Shown piece after piece: positions 43,762 to 51,976 of a DNA stretch of 64,000 nt. How positions within the stretch are numbered: the stretch's first letter is position 1; the number at the start of each line of letters is the position of its first letter. Source of the stretch: Thiosulfatihalobacter marinus (GTDB taxonomy: Bacteria > Pseudomonadota > Alphaproteobacteria > Rhodobacterales > Rhodobacteraceae); the NCBI RefSeq assembly GCF_016019955.1, contig NZ_JAECRZ010000002.1, forward strand, positions 310,001 to 374,000. Reading direction: 5' to 3'. The position numbers and the translations under genes were made by a program. The notes under the pieces were generated by a model. It saw only the letters and a program-made list of their open reading frames with translations, was not told where the DNA came from and did no database searches.

Positions 43762-44597
43762 AGCCCTTTGACAAGCGCCTCGGCGCGGACCTTGATCTGT
43801 CCGGGCGGCGTGCCGGGGGGCAGGGGCGGGCCGTAATGCACCTCGTAGCTGCCGCCCAGTTTCGACAGGAGTTCGGAAACGTAGCGCAGGCTTGCCACTT
43901 CGCGTCCGATCGCGTCATTCCCGCCGCTGAGCAGGCGGGCAAGGCGGCGGGTACGGTAGTAGTGTCGGGAGTTTGTCAGGTTGGCAGAGGCGGGCACGAC
44001 CGGCGACCGGCAATCGTGTGACATGCGGGTGGCGCCCATGCGCCACGGGGGTTCGACAAGGCGCCCATCCACCATGTCGGGCACACGCCCCGACCCGAAA
44101 ATCAGCAAGGCGCCTTCGTTCTGCAGGTGTTTTTTCATGTTGGCGCGGGTCGTGCGCGCCGACAGCGCATTGTTGTCGCGATCCAGATCGACCGGGATCA
44201 GCAGGCCCGGACCAAGAAACCGTTCGGACTCGCGGTTGGCCACAACCCTGAGATCGGGGCGATGGGGCAGCAAGGCGCCGGCATGGGCGATGAAATCGAA
44301 CGTGCCGACATTATGTGTCGCACCGATGATGACGCGGCCATGCGTGGGAATGTTTTCCAGACCATGGGCCCTGATGTGGGTGCCGCCATTCATCCGGAGC
44401 AATGCGTGGACCAGATCGGCGCCGATCCTTCCGTCAAGCGCGATCAGCGTTTCTTCGGTTTCGCGCAGCGCAAAGAAGGATTGGCCGGTGAAGGTGCGAT
44501 TGCCGGAATCGATCAGCGTCATCAACAGTCGCAAGGCTTTCAGGCGCAGTTTTGCGCCCTCGCCAATACGCAGGCGGGCGCGCAACAGTTCGTCCAT
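43746..44597 (-). CDS. PlsC-like acyltransferase with altered H-box
   Basis: The product is 283 aa from the ATG at 44597; a TTG nine codons upstream is possible. GLENIPTHGRVIIGATHNVG, then TFDFIAHAGALLPHRPDLR, corresponds to the start of the PlsC acyltransferase core, and ERFLGPGLLIPVDLDRDN and ALLIFGSGRVPDM to later blocks. The catalytic box is normally H-x4-D, but the only match here is H-N-V-G-T-F-D, which is H-x5-D. It may still be a phospholipid acyltransferase, or it may have lost activity. It has no obvious long membrane helix. Confidence 0.65.
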   Translation of the reverse strand: MDELLRARLRIGEGAKLRLKALRLLMTLIDSGNRTFTGQSFFALRETEETLIALDGRIGADLVHALLRMNGGTHIRAHGLENIPTHGRVIIGATHNVGTFDFIAHAGALLPHRPDLRVVANRESERFLGPGLLIPVDLDRDNNALSARTTRANMKKHLQNEGALLIFGSGRVPDMVDGRLVEPPWRMGATRMSHDCRSPVVPASANLTNSRHYYRTRRLARLLSGGNDAIGREVASLRYVSELLSKLGGSYEVHYGPPLPPGTPPGQIKVRAEALVKGLYRTD

Positions 44598-44691
44598 CGG
44601 GGAGGGAGGGGAATTTCTTGCCAATGCTGCACCGGTGTTGGTCCATGTCCGGCCTGTCTAGCACAGACCGCCATGGTCGGCACGCATGGCT

Positions 44692-44957
44692 TAGGGTCAG
44701 GACCCATTGATCCTGCACCACTGGCGCCAAATCCACGAAATATCGGGGGTTTGGCGCGCGCCGGACATAGTGGCTCTATTTCCAAGCGTGCCAAGCCGCT
44801 GGGATGAAGTGGATTTGGCGTCCTGCGGATTTGACGGATTTGCCGCCTGACGTCCTTTCAATGCCTTGAAATAGAACCACTATTCCTGCGGCATTGTACG
44901 TAGTCAGACAGCAAATCTGTTAAACCAGTGGCGCAGGATTAATGGGTCCTGACCCTA
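44692..44957. mobile_element. MITE: 262-bp element with 33-bp terminal inverted repeats and TA duplication
   Basis: 44692-44724 and 44925-44957 are inverted copies of each other, 31 of 33 bases alike, with ends reading TAGGGTCAGGACCCATT. TA flanks both sides as a target duplication, leaving a 262-bp element (44694-44955). Inside are further inverted repeats: CGCCAAATCCAC (44725-44736) with GTGGATTTGGCG (44809-44820), and ATAGTGGCTCTATTTCCAAG (44767-44786) with a near copy at about 44865-44884. There is no transposase frame. TA duplication and end type point to mobilisation by an IS630- or IS5/IS427-like transposase. The right end forms the stop codon of the neighbouring gene. Confidence 0.85.
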
Positions 44958-47369
44958 GCCCTTGGGCAGTTTCAGCACGATGTTCTTGCCGGATTTCACG
45001 TAGCGCAATTCCTGATCGCCAATGGCTGCGACCTTGCCGCCGTCGATCCGGTCGCCTACCTGAACTTTCTTGTAGCGTCCGTTGGACAGCCGCACCAGCG
45101 CACGGCGGTTGTTGCTGGTACCATAAACGCCGATCAGATTGACCTGTTTGAGGTTGATGGCGTTCTTGATCGTGGCCTGGCGCGCAACCGAAGCGGTGGT
45201 GGGGATGCTGGGGGCGACCGTGGCGGCGACAGGCGTTGCCACGGCAACCTCGGACTTTTGCGCGCGTTGGGCCAGCTGAGCAATGTTGCTGGGGCGCTGG
45301 CGCGGGCGGGGCGACGCGTCAACGGCAAGCGCAGAGGGCGTTTCGTCGGCCTGGGCCTCGGCTGCCTCCTTGGCGCTGTTTGGGCGCGGTCGGGGGCGAA
45401 GGCGCGCGAGTTCCTGACGCGAAAGACCGCCCAGCGTGGCCCTTTCGTTGGATTCCTGAAGCGTATCGGGGCGCGGGCGTGGACGGACCGAGGCAATCCG
45501 ATCCGCGTCCTCGGGCGAGAGGGCGCCGCGCGGGTCCGCCGCGCTGCGATCCGGCAGGCTTGGTGGTATGGATGGAGGCCGCCCGGCATAAACGAGGATA
45601 CCGTCGGGTGACAGGGTGCCTTGGGCGCTTGCCGCAACAAGCCCGCGCGCGTCCAGATCGAACCGGGTGCCCTCGGGCAGCGGGTTCAGCCGGGCCTGAA
45701 GCGGAAGGTCCGTCCGAAGCGTGGCCGGGTTGGGCAGGGCGACCGCGTCCTGGGCGATCACGACCCTGTCGATCGACGTGGCATAGATGTCGTCTGCGCT
45801 CTCGGATGTGGGCGAAACCGGAGCAAGGGGGGCCCGTTCCCAGATACCGGTGACGGCATAACGGGATTCGGCCTCGAATTCAGTGGGCAAAACAGGCGGC
45901 TCGTCGTCGATCATCGCCTCGATTTCGGCGCTGTCCGTAATGCTGTCCGGCCCGGCCGGTTCCAGAATGTCGGTTTCCAAACGGACGGTTTCTTCGGGCG
46001 CAACGTCCGTTGGTTCCGCCTCGGGCTGGGCCGGGGGCCGAGGCACGGCGGGTGCCGCCGCCGGCGGTTCTCTCGCGGCCTCGGGATCAAGCATTACGAC
46101 GCGCGGCGTGTCGTCACTCTTGAAAAGCCCGACAACACCGTCTTCGAGAAACAGTGCCGCCCAGATTGCGACTGCGACCAGAAACAGCAGGAGGATCGCC
46201 GTCATGACAAGGCCAAGGTATTTCGGCTTGCCCCCGACATCCTGTCCCGCGCGCGCGCCGAAACGCGTCATGCGCTGCCTTTCGGCGGCGCCGTCCTGTT
46301 TTCCCTTGTGGTCGCCACTTGCTGGCGGGGCTTTCTGCGGGGCGGTTTTGGCTGGCGCTGTGCGGGCTTGTTTGGCGGATGTGCCACGCCGGCTGAAGAA
46401 CGTGCCGGGCGCCTTGATGGGGCCGTTCGCCGTGGCGTTGTCCTCTGGTTCCGGCGTCGGTTGTGCGTCCGCCTTCAGACCGGCGGCGACCCGGGCAGGA
46501 TCAAAGCGCGGCGTGTGGTCCGTTGCGGGTGCGTCGCCAAGCGGGATCGTGGGCGCGTTGGTGTCGGCCCTGTCGCGGCTGGCCCCCCCCAATTCGGGTT
46601 TGGTCTCGCCGGCGGGGGTGTCGCGGTTGGCGCGGATCGAGGCAAAGGACGCGGGCGCCTCTGGCGGGTTCATGGAAACCGCAGCGGGCGCCTCTTCGGC
46701 GCTGGCCGACAGTGTCGGGGGTGGCGCTGTTGGTTGGGCCGGTGCCGCCTCGGGCGATGGCTGGGGCGATGCGGCAAGGCGCGCCGCGGGCTTTGGCTCG
46801 GCCCTTGACGGCGCGGGCAGCGGTCCTTTGCTGACGATGCGGATTGGCGTGGGGTCAAAATCGACCGTCGCGCCGTTCAACAGGGAGGAAGCGGCCTTGG
46901 TGGTGCCGAAGCCCGGGGCGGCATCAAAGGCACCTTCAGGCGGCATGGCGGTGAAGCAGACCGGGTTGAAGGCGTGTTCCACGGCAAACGCTTCGGCTTC
47001 TTCCAGGGTTTCGCGGGCCACGGCGGCAACCTGGGTGTTGCGCCCGGCGGCGTGCAGATCAAAGGCCAGCTGATCGGCGCCATAGGGTGTGTTTTCCTCC
47101 AGCGCCGCCACGGCCATTTCGCGCCGTTTGGCATCGCGCGCCCGCCCTGTGTCGATCGTAAGATACTTTATCTGATCGTTGGGCAGCACAACCGCCGTGG
47201 TGAATTGGCCCTCTGCGAGCGCCTTGGCCTGTGCGCGCAGCTTGTCCAGATCCGCGGCCAGATCCTCGGACTCGAGGGTGACTTCACCCAAAAGATGCCA
47301 GCCTTCGGCCACGCGCGTCAGCAGGCCGATTCCTTCGAATGAAAGCGAAAGAGCGAAATCCGGTTTCAT
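44955..47369 (-). CDS. GspL/PilM-like and GspC/PilP-like fusion membrane protein
   Basis: The 804-aa protein has a cytoplasmic N-terminal part (about residues 1-145) that resembles the actin-like fold of GspL/PilM: VVLPNDQIKYLTIDTG and RREMAVAALEENTPYGADQ fit. A long proline/alanine-rich linker follows (about 185-370), one membrane helix (about 384-408), another linker with three RPRPRP-type motifs, and a C-terminal module of about 60 residues (VNLIGVYGTSNNRRALVRLS, KVQVGDRIDGGKVAAIG) like the HR domain of GspC or PilP. That layout would link cytoplasm and periplasm. No other secretion or pilus gene is near. Its TAG stop is formed by the MITE insertion. Confidence 0.75.
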   Translation of the reverse strand: MKPDFALSLSFEGIGLLTRVAEGWHLLGEVTLESEDLAADLDKLRAQAKALAEGQFTTAVVLPNDQIKYLTIDTGRARDAKRREMAVAALEENTPYGADQLAFDLHAAGRNTQVAAVARETLEEAEAFAVEHAFNPVCFTAMPPEGAFDAAPGFGTTKAASSLLNGATVDFDPTPIRIVSKGPLPAPSRAEPKPAARLAASPQPSPEAAPAQPTAPPPTLSASAEEAPAAVSMNPPEAPASFASIRANRDTPAGETKPELGGASRDRADTNAPTIPLGDAPATDHTPRFDPARVAAGLKADAQPTPEPEDNATANGPIKAPGTFFSRRGTSAKQARTAPAKTAPQKAPPASGDHKGKQDGAAERQRMTRFGARAGQDVGGKPKYLGLVMTAILLLFLVAVAIWAALFLEDGVVGLFKSDDTPRVVMLDPEAAREPPAAAPAVPRPPAQPEAEPTDVAPEETVRLETDILEPAGPDSITDSAEIEAMIDDEPPVLPTEFEAESRYAVTGIWERAPLAPVSPTSESADDIYATSIDRVVIAQDAVALPNPATLRTDLPLQARLNPLPEGTRFDLDARGLVAASAQGTLSPDGILVYAGRPPSIPPSLPDRSAADPRGALSPEDADRIASVRPRPRPDTLQESNERATLGGLSRQELARLRPRPRPNSAKEAAEAQADETPSALAVDASPRPRQRPSNIAQLAQRAQKSEVAVATPVAATVAPSIPTTASVARQATIKNAINLKQVNLIGVYGTSNNRRALVRLSNGRYKKVQVGDRIDGGKVAAIGDQELRYVKSGKNIVLKLPKG

Positions 47370-47536
47370 ATAACGGCTCTAGCACCCGATCATGGCAGAA
47401 TGGAGTCCCGTCAGGGGAACAGGAGGATTTATAGCAAGTTATTGCCAAAGGGGAAGAAAAAGCGACGGGGCGCGGTGGTCTGCGCGCCGGAGCATACTAG
47501 ATGATGGGGAAGGCAATGGATGCAAGGAGAGTGAAG

Positions 47537-48217
47537 ATGCGTTTTGGTGTGGTTGTGGTGATGATCCTGGGATTGGCTGGCGCGGCAGCGGCCCAGGAGC
47601 GTACGATGCCGCTTGACGGCGTGGGCACCGTCGCGGCAGAGCCTGACATGGCAGTGATCACTGTTGGCGCCACCCAACAGGCCGACACAGCGGCGGCGGC
47701 GATGGGCGCCGTCAGCAAGGTGTCCGCCGCGATGCTTGCCGCCTTGCAGACCGCCGGTATCGATGCGGCCGACATTCAGACATCGCGGCTTTCGCTGTCC
47801 CCGGTCCATGATCGCAAGGGTTATGAGCAAGGCCGCCCCACACTGATCGGATTTTCTGCTTCGAACCAGGTGACGATACGGGTGCGCGCGCTGGATCGCG
47901 TGGGGGACGTGCTGGGCGAATTGGTGGCTGTCGGCGCGAATGACATGGGGGGCATCCGCTTTGAAATCAGTGATCCCGGGCCGCTTCAGGACGAGGCGCG
48001 CAGGCTCGCTGTCGCGGATGCGCGTGCCCGTGCCGAACTGTTTGCCGAGGCGGCCGGAGTCCGGCTGGGGCGGATCATGACCATCAGCGAGATCGGGAGC
48101 AGCGTGCCGCGCCCGGAAATGATGCGCGCGGCGGCCATGGCGGACGCGGTGCCCGTCGCCGCGGGCGAAGTCGCAATCCGGGCGCAAGTTCAGATTGTCT
48201 GGGAATTGCTGGATTGA
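47537..48217 (+). CDS. SIMPL domain protein, exported
   Basis: The protein is 226 aa from the ATG at 47537, which has AAGGAG nine bases upstream. A signal peptide (FGVVVVMILGLAGAAAAQE) is followed by a SIMPL (DUF541) domain: GVGTVAAEPDMAVITVGA, DIQTSRLSLSPVHDR, YEQGRPTLIGFSASNQVTIR and DEARRLAVADARARAELFAE. SIMPL proteins are periplasmic; relatives such as BP26 assemble into channel-like rings, but the general function is not settled. It is divergent from the GspL/GspC-like gene and convergent with metY. Confidence 0.9.
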   Translation: MRFGVVVVMILGLAGAAAAQERTMPLDGVGTVAAEPDMAVITVGATQQADTAAAAMGAVSKVSAAMLAALQTAGIDAADIQTSRLSLSPVHDRKGYEQGRPTLIGFSASNQVTIRVRALDRVGDVLGELVAVGANDMGGIRFEISDPGPLQDEARRLAVADARARAELFAEAAGVRLGRIMTISEIGSSVPRPEMMRAAAMADAVPVAAGEVAIRAQVQIVWELLD

Positions 48218-48237
48218 GGCCGTGGCCGGACAATGAC

Positions 48238-48258
48238 GGGGCGCCGTTGGGGCGCCCC
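48238..48258. terminator. Hairpin between the convergent SIMPL and metY genes
   Basis: GGGGCGCC (48238-48245) and GGCGCCCC (48251-48258) form an 8-bp stem with a five-base loop between two convergent stops. The T-run is weak (GGTTTTG after four bases), so it may act for both genes only with help from Rho. Confidence 0.55.
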
Positions 48259-48280
48259 GAAAGGTTTTGACGCGTTTGGG

Positions 48281-49573
48281 TCAGCTGTGCGCCTTGTTCA
48301 GCGCCTGGTCGAGATCGGCCATCAGGTCTTCTGCATTCTCGATTCCGATCGAGATGCGCACCACATTCGGCCCGGCGCCCGCGGCTTCCTGCTGTTCCGG
48401 TGTCAGCTGGCGGTGGGTGGTCGAGGCAGAATGGATGACCAACGAGCGGGTATCGCCCAAATTCGCCACATGGCTGAAAATTTCAAGTGAATCCACGAAT
48501 TTGACACAGGCTTCGTAGCCGCCCTTGAGCGCCACGGTGAACAGCGCGCCAGCCCCCTTGGGGCAAACCTTGGCGGCGCGGTCATTATAGGGCGAAGAGG
48601 CCAGCCCGGCATAGGTAACGTAATCGACGTGTTGGTGACCTTCGAGCCAGTTGGCCACCCTGACGGCGTTTTCCACGTGCCGCTCCATCCGCAAGGACAG
48701 GGTTTCGATTCCCATCAGGGTATAGTGCGCTGCCTGGGGGTTCATCGTCATGCCAAGATCGCGCAGACCAATGGCAATGCCGTGGAACGTAAAGGCGAGC
48801 GGGCCGAATGTTTCATGGAATTTGAGGCCGTGATAGGCCGGTTCGGGCTGGCTGAGCGAGGGGAACTTGTCAGTGGATGACCAGTCGAACTTGCCCGAAT
48901 CCACGATACAGCCGCCGGTGACGGTGCCGTTTCCGGTCAGGTATTTCGTCGTCGAATGCACCACCAGCGTGGCGCCCAGGCTGATCGGGTTGCACAGGTA
49001 GGGCGTGGCCGATGTATTGTCGACGATCAGCGGGATGTTGGCAGAGTCCGATATATCCGCCAACGCCCGGATATCGGTGACATAGCCGCCCGGATTGGCG
49101 ATGGATTCGCAGAACACCGCGCGGGTGTTTTCGTCGATCGCATCGCGCACCGCGTCCAGATCATCCGTGTCCACGAACCTGGCGGACCAGCCGAAACGCT
49201 TGATGGTCTGGCTGAATTGCGTGACGGTGCCGCCATAAAGCCGGGTCGAGGCCACGACGTTGCAGCCGGGCCCCATGAGCGGGAACAGCGCCATGATCTG
49301 CGCGGCATGACCCGAGGAGCAACACACCGCGCCAACCCCGCCTTCCAGCGTGGCGATCCGTTCCTGAAGCACCGCGACGGTCGGGTTGGTCAGGCGGGAA
49401 TAGATAAAACCCACTTCCTGAAGGTTGAAGAGTGCGGCGGCGTGCTCGGCATCGCGAAACACATAGGCGGTTGTCTGGTAGATCGGCGTCTGGCGTGCGC
49501 CGGTGGCCGGATCGGGGCGGGCCCCGGCGTGAATTTGAAGCGTGTCGAAACCGTAGGTGGGGCCGTCGGACAT
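48281..49573 (-). CDS. metY: O-acetylhomoserine sulfhydrylase
   Basis: This 430-aa PLP enzyme makes homocysteine (or methionine) from O-acetylhomoserine and sulfide (or methanethiol). The PLP lysine is in VVHSTTKYLTGNGTVTGG at about residues 203-220. FVDTDDLDAVRDAIDENTRA and ESIANPGGYVTDI are typical of the Cys/Met-metabolism family, and the length favours MetY over cystathionine enzymes of about 400 aa. GGGAGG precedes the ATG and overlaps the palindrome GGTAATTACC (49575-49584). No SAM-II riboswitch pattern was found in the 117-bp leader. Confidence 0.92.
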   Translation of the reverse strand: MSDGPTYGFDTLQIHAGARPDPATGARQTPIYQTTAYVFRDAEHAAALFNLQEVGFIYSRLTNPTVAVLQERIATLEGGVGAVCCSSGHAAQIMALFPLMGPGCNVVASTRLYGGTVTQFSQTIKRFGWSARFVDTDDLDAVRDAIDENTRAVFCESIANPGGYVTDIRALADISDSANIPLIVDNTSATPYLCNPISLGATLVVHSTTKYLTGNGTVTGGCIVDSGKFDWSSTDKFPSLSQPEPAYHGLKFHETFGPLAFTFHGIAIGLRDLGMTMNPQAAHYTLMGIETLSLRMERHVENAVRVANWLEGHQHVDYVTYAGLASSPYNDRAAKVCPKGAGALFTVALKGGYEACVKFVDSLEIFSHVANLGDTRSLVIHSASTTHRQLTPEQQEAAGAGPNVVRISIGIENAEDLMADLDQALNKAHS

Positions 49574-49690
49574 CGGTAATTACCTCCCGTTGAAAATGTC
49601 GACACAAGTGTTATTGCCAGCCGCGCCCGTGCGCAACGGGGGGGCGGTCGGTTTCAGGTTATGGAATGTAAGGCGTGCCGGCGGGTGGTG

Positions 49691-50335
49691 TCAGAACGGA
49701 TGGGGCCGTCCGTCCCAGGTTTCAAAGCATCCGGTGGTTTCCAGTGACAATGCGTTGAAACGCCTGGCCAGCCCGTCAGCCGCCTCTTGCGCGGACATAT
49801 CTGCGGCGTCGCCACCCATGTCGCTGCGCACCCAACCGGGATGATAGATGCCGACGGCAATGCCAATATGGCTAAGGTCGGCGGCCAGATTGCGCCCGAG
49901 GTTCAGCGCGGCGGCCTTGGATGCGCGGTAGATATAGCTGCCTCCCGGCGCGCGCTCTTGCGAGGCCATCTGCGAGGAAATGATCGCGATTTTTGGTGTC
50001 CTGGACAGTTGCAGGTTGGGCAGCAGCGCCTGAACCGTCAGAAAGACCCCGGTAACATTGGCCGCAAACGTATCCGCCCACATCTGGGCCGGATAGCCCT
50101 CGGCCAGGTTCTGATGCTTGTCGAGATACACCCCGGCATTGCACACCAGCAAATCAACAGGCCGCGCATCCAGCCGGTGTGCGAGCGCAGCCTGGCTTGC
50201 AGGATCGGTGACATCGAGCCGCTCGAATTCGCCCCCGGCGCGCGCGGTGCCTGTGACATGGTGTCCGGCGGCAGAGAGGGCTTGATCCAGCGCCTGTCCA
50301 ATGCCGCGATTGGCGCCCGTAATCACGACATGCAT
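49691..50335 (-). CDS. Short-chain dehydrogenase/reductase
   Basis: The protein is 214 aa from the ATG at 50335. The cofactor loop is VITGANRGIGQAL near the N-terminus, the NAG motif is in LLVCNAGVY, and the catalytic Tyr and Lys are in YIYRASKAAALNLGRNL with Ser in IAIISSQMAS. Asp in LDVTDPASQ contacts the adenine. It resembles the CsgA-like or carbonyl reductase-like short SDRs of bacteria. The substrate is unknown. The DUF1178 gene is 16 bp upstream, so they are probably co-transcribed. Confidence 0.92.
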   Translation of the reverse strand: MHVVITGANRGIGQALDQALSAAGHHVTGTARAGGEFERLDVTDPASQAALAHRLDARPVDLLVCNAGVYLDKHQNLAEGYPAQMWADTFAANVTGVFLTVQALLPNLQLSRTPKIAIISSQMASQERAPGGSYIYRASKAAALNLGRNLAADLSHIGIAVGIYHPGWVRSDMGGDAADMSAQEAADGLARRFNALSLETTGCFETWDGRPHPF

Positions 50336-50351
50336 GGCGGTCTCCCTGGTT

Positions 50352-50807
50352 TCAGTTCGTCTTGCGGCCGATATTGAAGGGCAGCGGCGCAACGGGAACG
50401 CCGTCCTCGATCAGGGCACGGGCCTCATCCGGGCGGGCCTCTCCGTATATTGCGCGCTCCGGGGCGGAGCCTTCGTGCATGGCGCGGGCCTCGGAGGCAA
50501 AGCGTCCACCCACATAGTCGGAATTCTGTTCGACATGTTTGCGCAGTTCGGCCAGCGCCTGTTCGGCGGGGCTGGCCGGGGCGGATAGCGGGCGATCGGG
50601 GGGCGATCCAGTGGGATTATCTGCGCCAGAAGCGGTGCTGCGCGCCGGTCGCACACTGGGCGCCATGACCGCCTTGTCCACATTCGTATCGCCACAGACC
50701 GCGCAGGACACCATGCCCGCGAGACGCAGCTTGTCATAGGCATCGGCCGACTTGAACCAGCTGTCAAAACGGTGATCTTTGGAGCATTTGAGTGAATAGT
50801 TGATCAT
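50352..50807 (-). CDS. DUF1178 family protein with zinc-binding cysteines
   Basis: The protein is 151 aa from the ATG at 50807. The N-terminus, MINYSLKCSKDHRFDSWFKS, and SCAVCGDTNVDKAVMAP give three or more cysteines in a rubredoxin-like zinc ribbon (about residues 8-42). A variable proline-rich middle and a conserved tail follow (LRKHVEQNSDYVGGRFASEA, ARALIEDGVPVAPLPF). This is the DUF1178 layout found across alpha- and betaproteobacteria; function is unknown. It lies between the SDR and the NUDIX gene on the same strand. Confidence 0.88.
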   Translation of the reverse strand: MINYSLKCSKDHRFDSWFKSADAYDKLRLAGMVSCAVCGDTNVDKAVMAPSVRPARSTASGADNPTGSPPDRPLSAPASPAEQALAELRKHVEQNSDYVGGRFASEARAMHEGSAPERAIYGEARPDEARALIEDGVPVAPLPFNIGRKTN

Positions 50808-50889
50808 CGGTTCGGGTGCGCCCGCGCCTTTCCCAAAAAAGAATGGACCCTGTTTAGATAGACAAGCCACCCGACAGCTTCAAGCGCGG

Positions 50890-51363
50890 CTATCGCAACA
50901 ACCGGGCGTCGAAATCGCGGATGATGCGTGCCAGATCCCGGTTGGCGATGCGCGCGGCGGCCTTCTTTGGGGACACCCATTTGCGCCGGCGTTCGCCGGA
51001 TTCGGGGAACTTGTTGCTGATCTTGCGCAGTTCCATCGGAAACAGGATCACGGTGCAGGACGCCGCTTTGCGCAAGTCCTTATCCTTGGGATAGGTGTAA
51101 AGGCCGCAAGGCTGTTTTGATACCTTGCCGCGTATCCCGGCCTCTTCCCAGGCTTCCTGGGCGGCGGCCTGATGTGGCTTCAGCCCCTTGATCGGCCAGC
51201 CCTTTGGCAGGATCCAGCGCTGAGAACGGCGCGAGGTGATCAGCATCACCTGGGTTTTGTCATTGTTGATCCGGTAAACCAATGCGCCATATTGCAGGAG
51301 CCGCCCCGCCTTTTCAGCCGTCTTGGCCATGGCTGCGATCCCTGCCGGATTTTGCAAACCCAT
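50890..51363 (-). CDS. NUDIX hydrolase, diphosphoinositol-polyphosphate-like group
   Basis: The protein is 157 aa from the ATG at 51363, which has GGAG eight bases upstream; an ATG at 51330 is an alternative. WILPKGWPIKGLKPHQAAAQ, then EAWEEAGIRGKV, is the Nudix box. The paired glutamates (WEEAG) are kept, but the Glu of the G-x5-E half is Leu and the Arg before the E is Gln. This pattern is typical of small bacterial Nudix proteins related to human DIPP. The substrate, possibly a dinucleoside polyphosphate, is inferred. It is divergent from the mraZ leader. Confidence 0.88.
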   Translation of the reverse strand: MGLQNPAGIAAMAKTAEKAGRLLQYGALVYRINNDKTQVMLITSRRSQRWILPKGWPIKGLKPHQAAAQEAWEEAGIRGKVSKQPCGLYTYPKDKDLRKAASCTVILFPMELRKISNKFPESGERRRKWVSPKKAAARIANRDLARIIRDFDARLLR

Positions 51364-51440
51364 GGGCGGTTCTCCATCGTCTCATCTGCTCGGCGCGACG
51401 TTACCAAAGCTCTGCCGGCTTCTCCAACGATTATTTGCCG

Positions 51441-51465
51441 TGCGGGAAAATGGGAATATGTGGGA
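51441..51465 (+). promoter_or_regulatory. MraZ-type operator (three TGGGN-like repeats)
   Basis: TGCGG-N5-TGGGA-N5-TGGGA lies at 51441-51465. E. coli MraZ binds three TGGGN repeats with five-base spacers, and this fits with one mismatch in the first unit. It is 600 bp upstream of the mraZ start and 78 bp upstream of the NUDIX start, so it may serve either gene. No clear -35/-10 pair could be read. Confidence 0.55.
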
Positions 51466-51602
51466 CCGCCGAAGAATTCGCCACCTGATAGGTGAAAGGG
51501 GGCGGAAAACGAGGCGAATCGACGTGTCTTGGGCGCGTTCCGCGCCGCGGAGGCGGCGAAATTCGGGTTTCCCGATGGGCGGGCGGCAGATTTCGAAAAT
51601 AT

Positions 51603-51791
51603 TTCGGGAAATCATGGGACCATGGGTCGTGTGTCTGGGTTGCACCATATGTGGGGTTAGATCTCCATTTTTATCCAACATGATGTGGATTAAGGTGCGG
51701 ATGGAGCCACAGTATCTTGTTTTGGCTGGGGTTGGATTACAAAATATGGTGCCGAATGGGAAAAATTCTTGTTGCTTTCCATGATTTCCCA
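51603..51791. other. AT-rich block with nested inverted repeats in the mraZ leader
   Basis: Three inverted repeats nest around one centre: GGGAAATCATGG (51606-51617) with CCATGATTTCCC (51779-51790), GCACCATAT (51642-51650) with ATATGGTGC (51744-51752), and ATCCAAC (51673-51679) with GTTGGAT (51731-51737). Base composition is clearly richer in A and T than around it. No reading frame looks real. It may be a structured leader or non-coding RNA, or a remnant of a mobile element. The rest of 51364-52064 shows only the operator and the hairpin listed separately. Confidence 0.5.
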
Positions 51792-51976
51792 TGTCATCCC
51801 TATATCCAAGATGAGGACGGGATCACAAGGGGCGCCAAAGACCCCGAAAGAACTCCAAAGTCAGGTTTCATACAGGCACCCGCTTTCATCGAAATGAAGA
51901 GATCCGGCGCGCGGGCGAGCAGACATCCCCCCAGGTGGCGCGCGCAGCTGGACACCCGCTAGAGCGGGACGAGGGC

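Noticed and set aside
44692..44957. Complete insertion sequence
   Set aside because: The element is only 262 bp and has no transposase frame, so it is a non-autonomous element.
49574..49690. SAM-II riboswitch before metY
   Set aside because: Common at this place in alphaproteobacteria, but the 117-bp leader lacks its conserved stretches.
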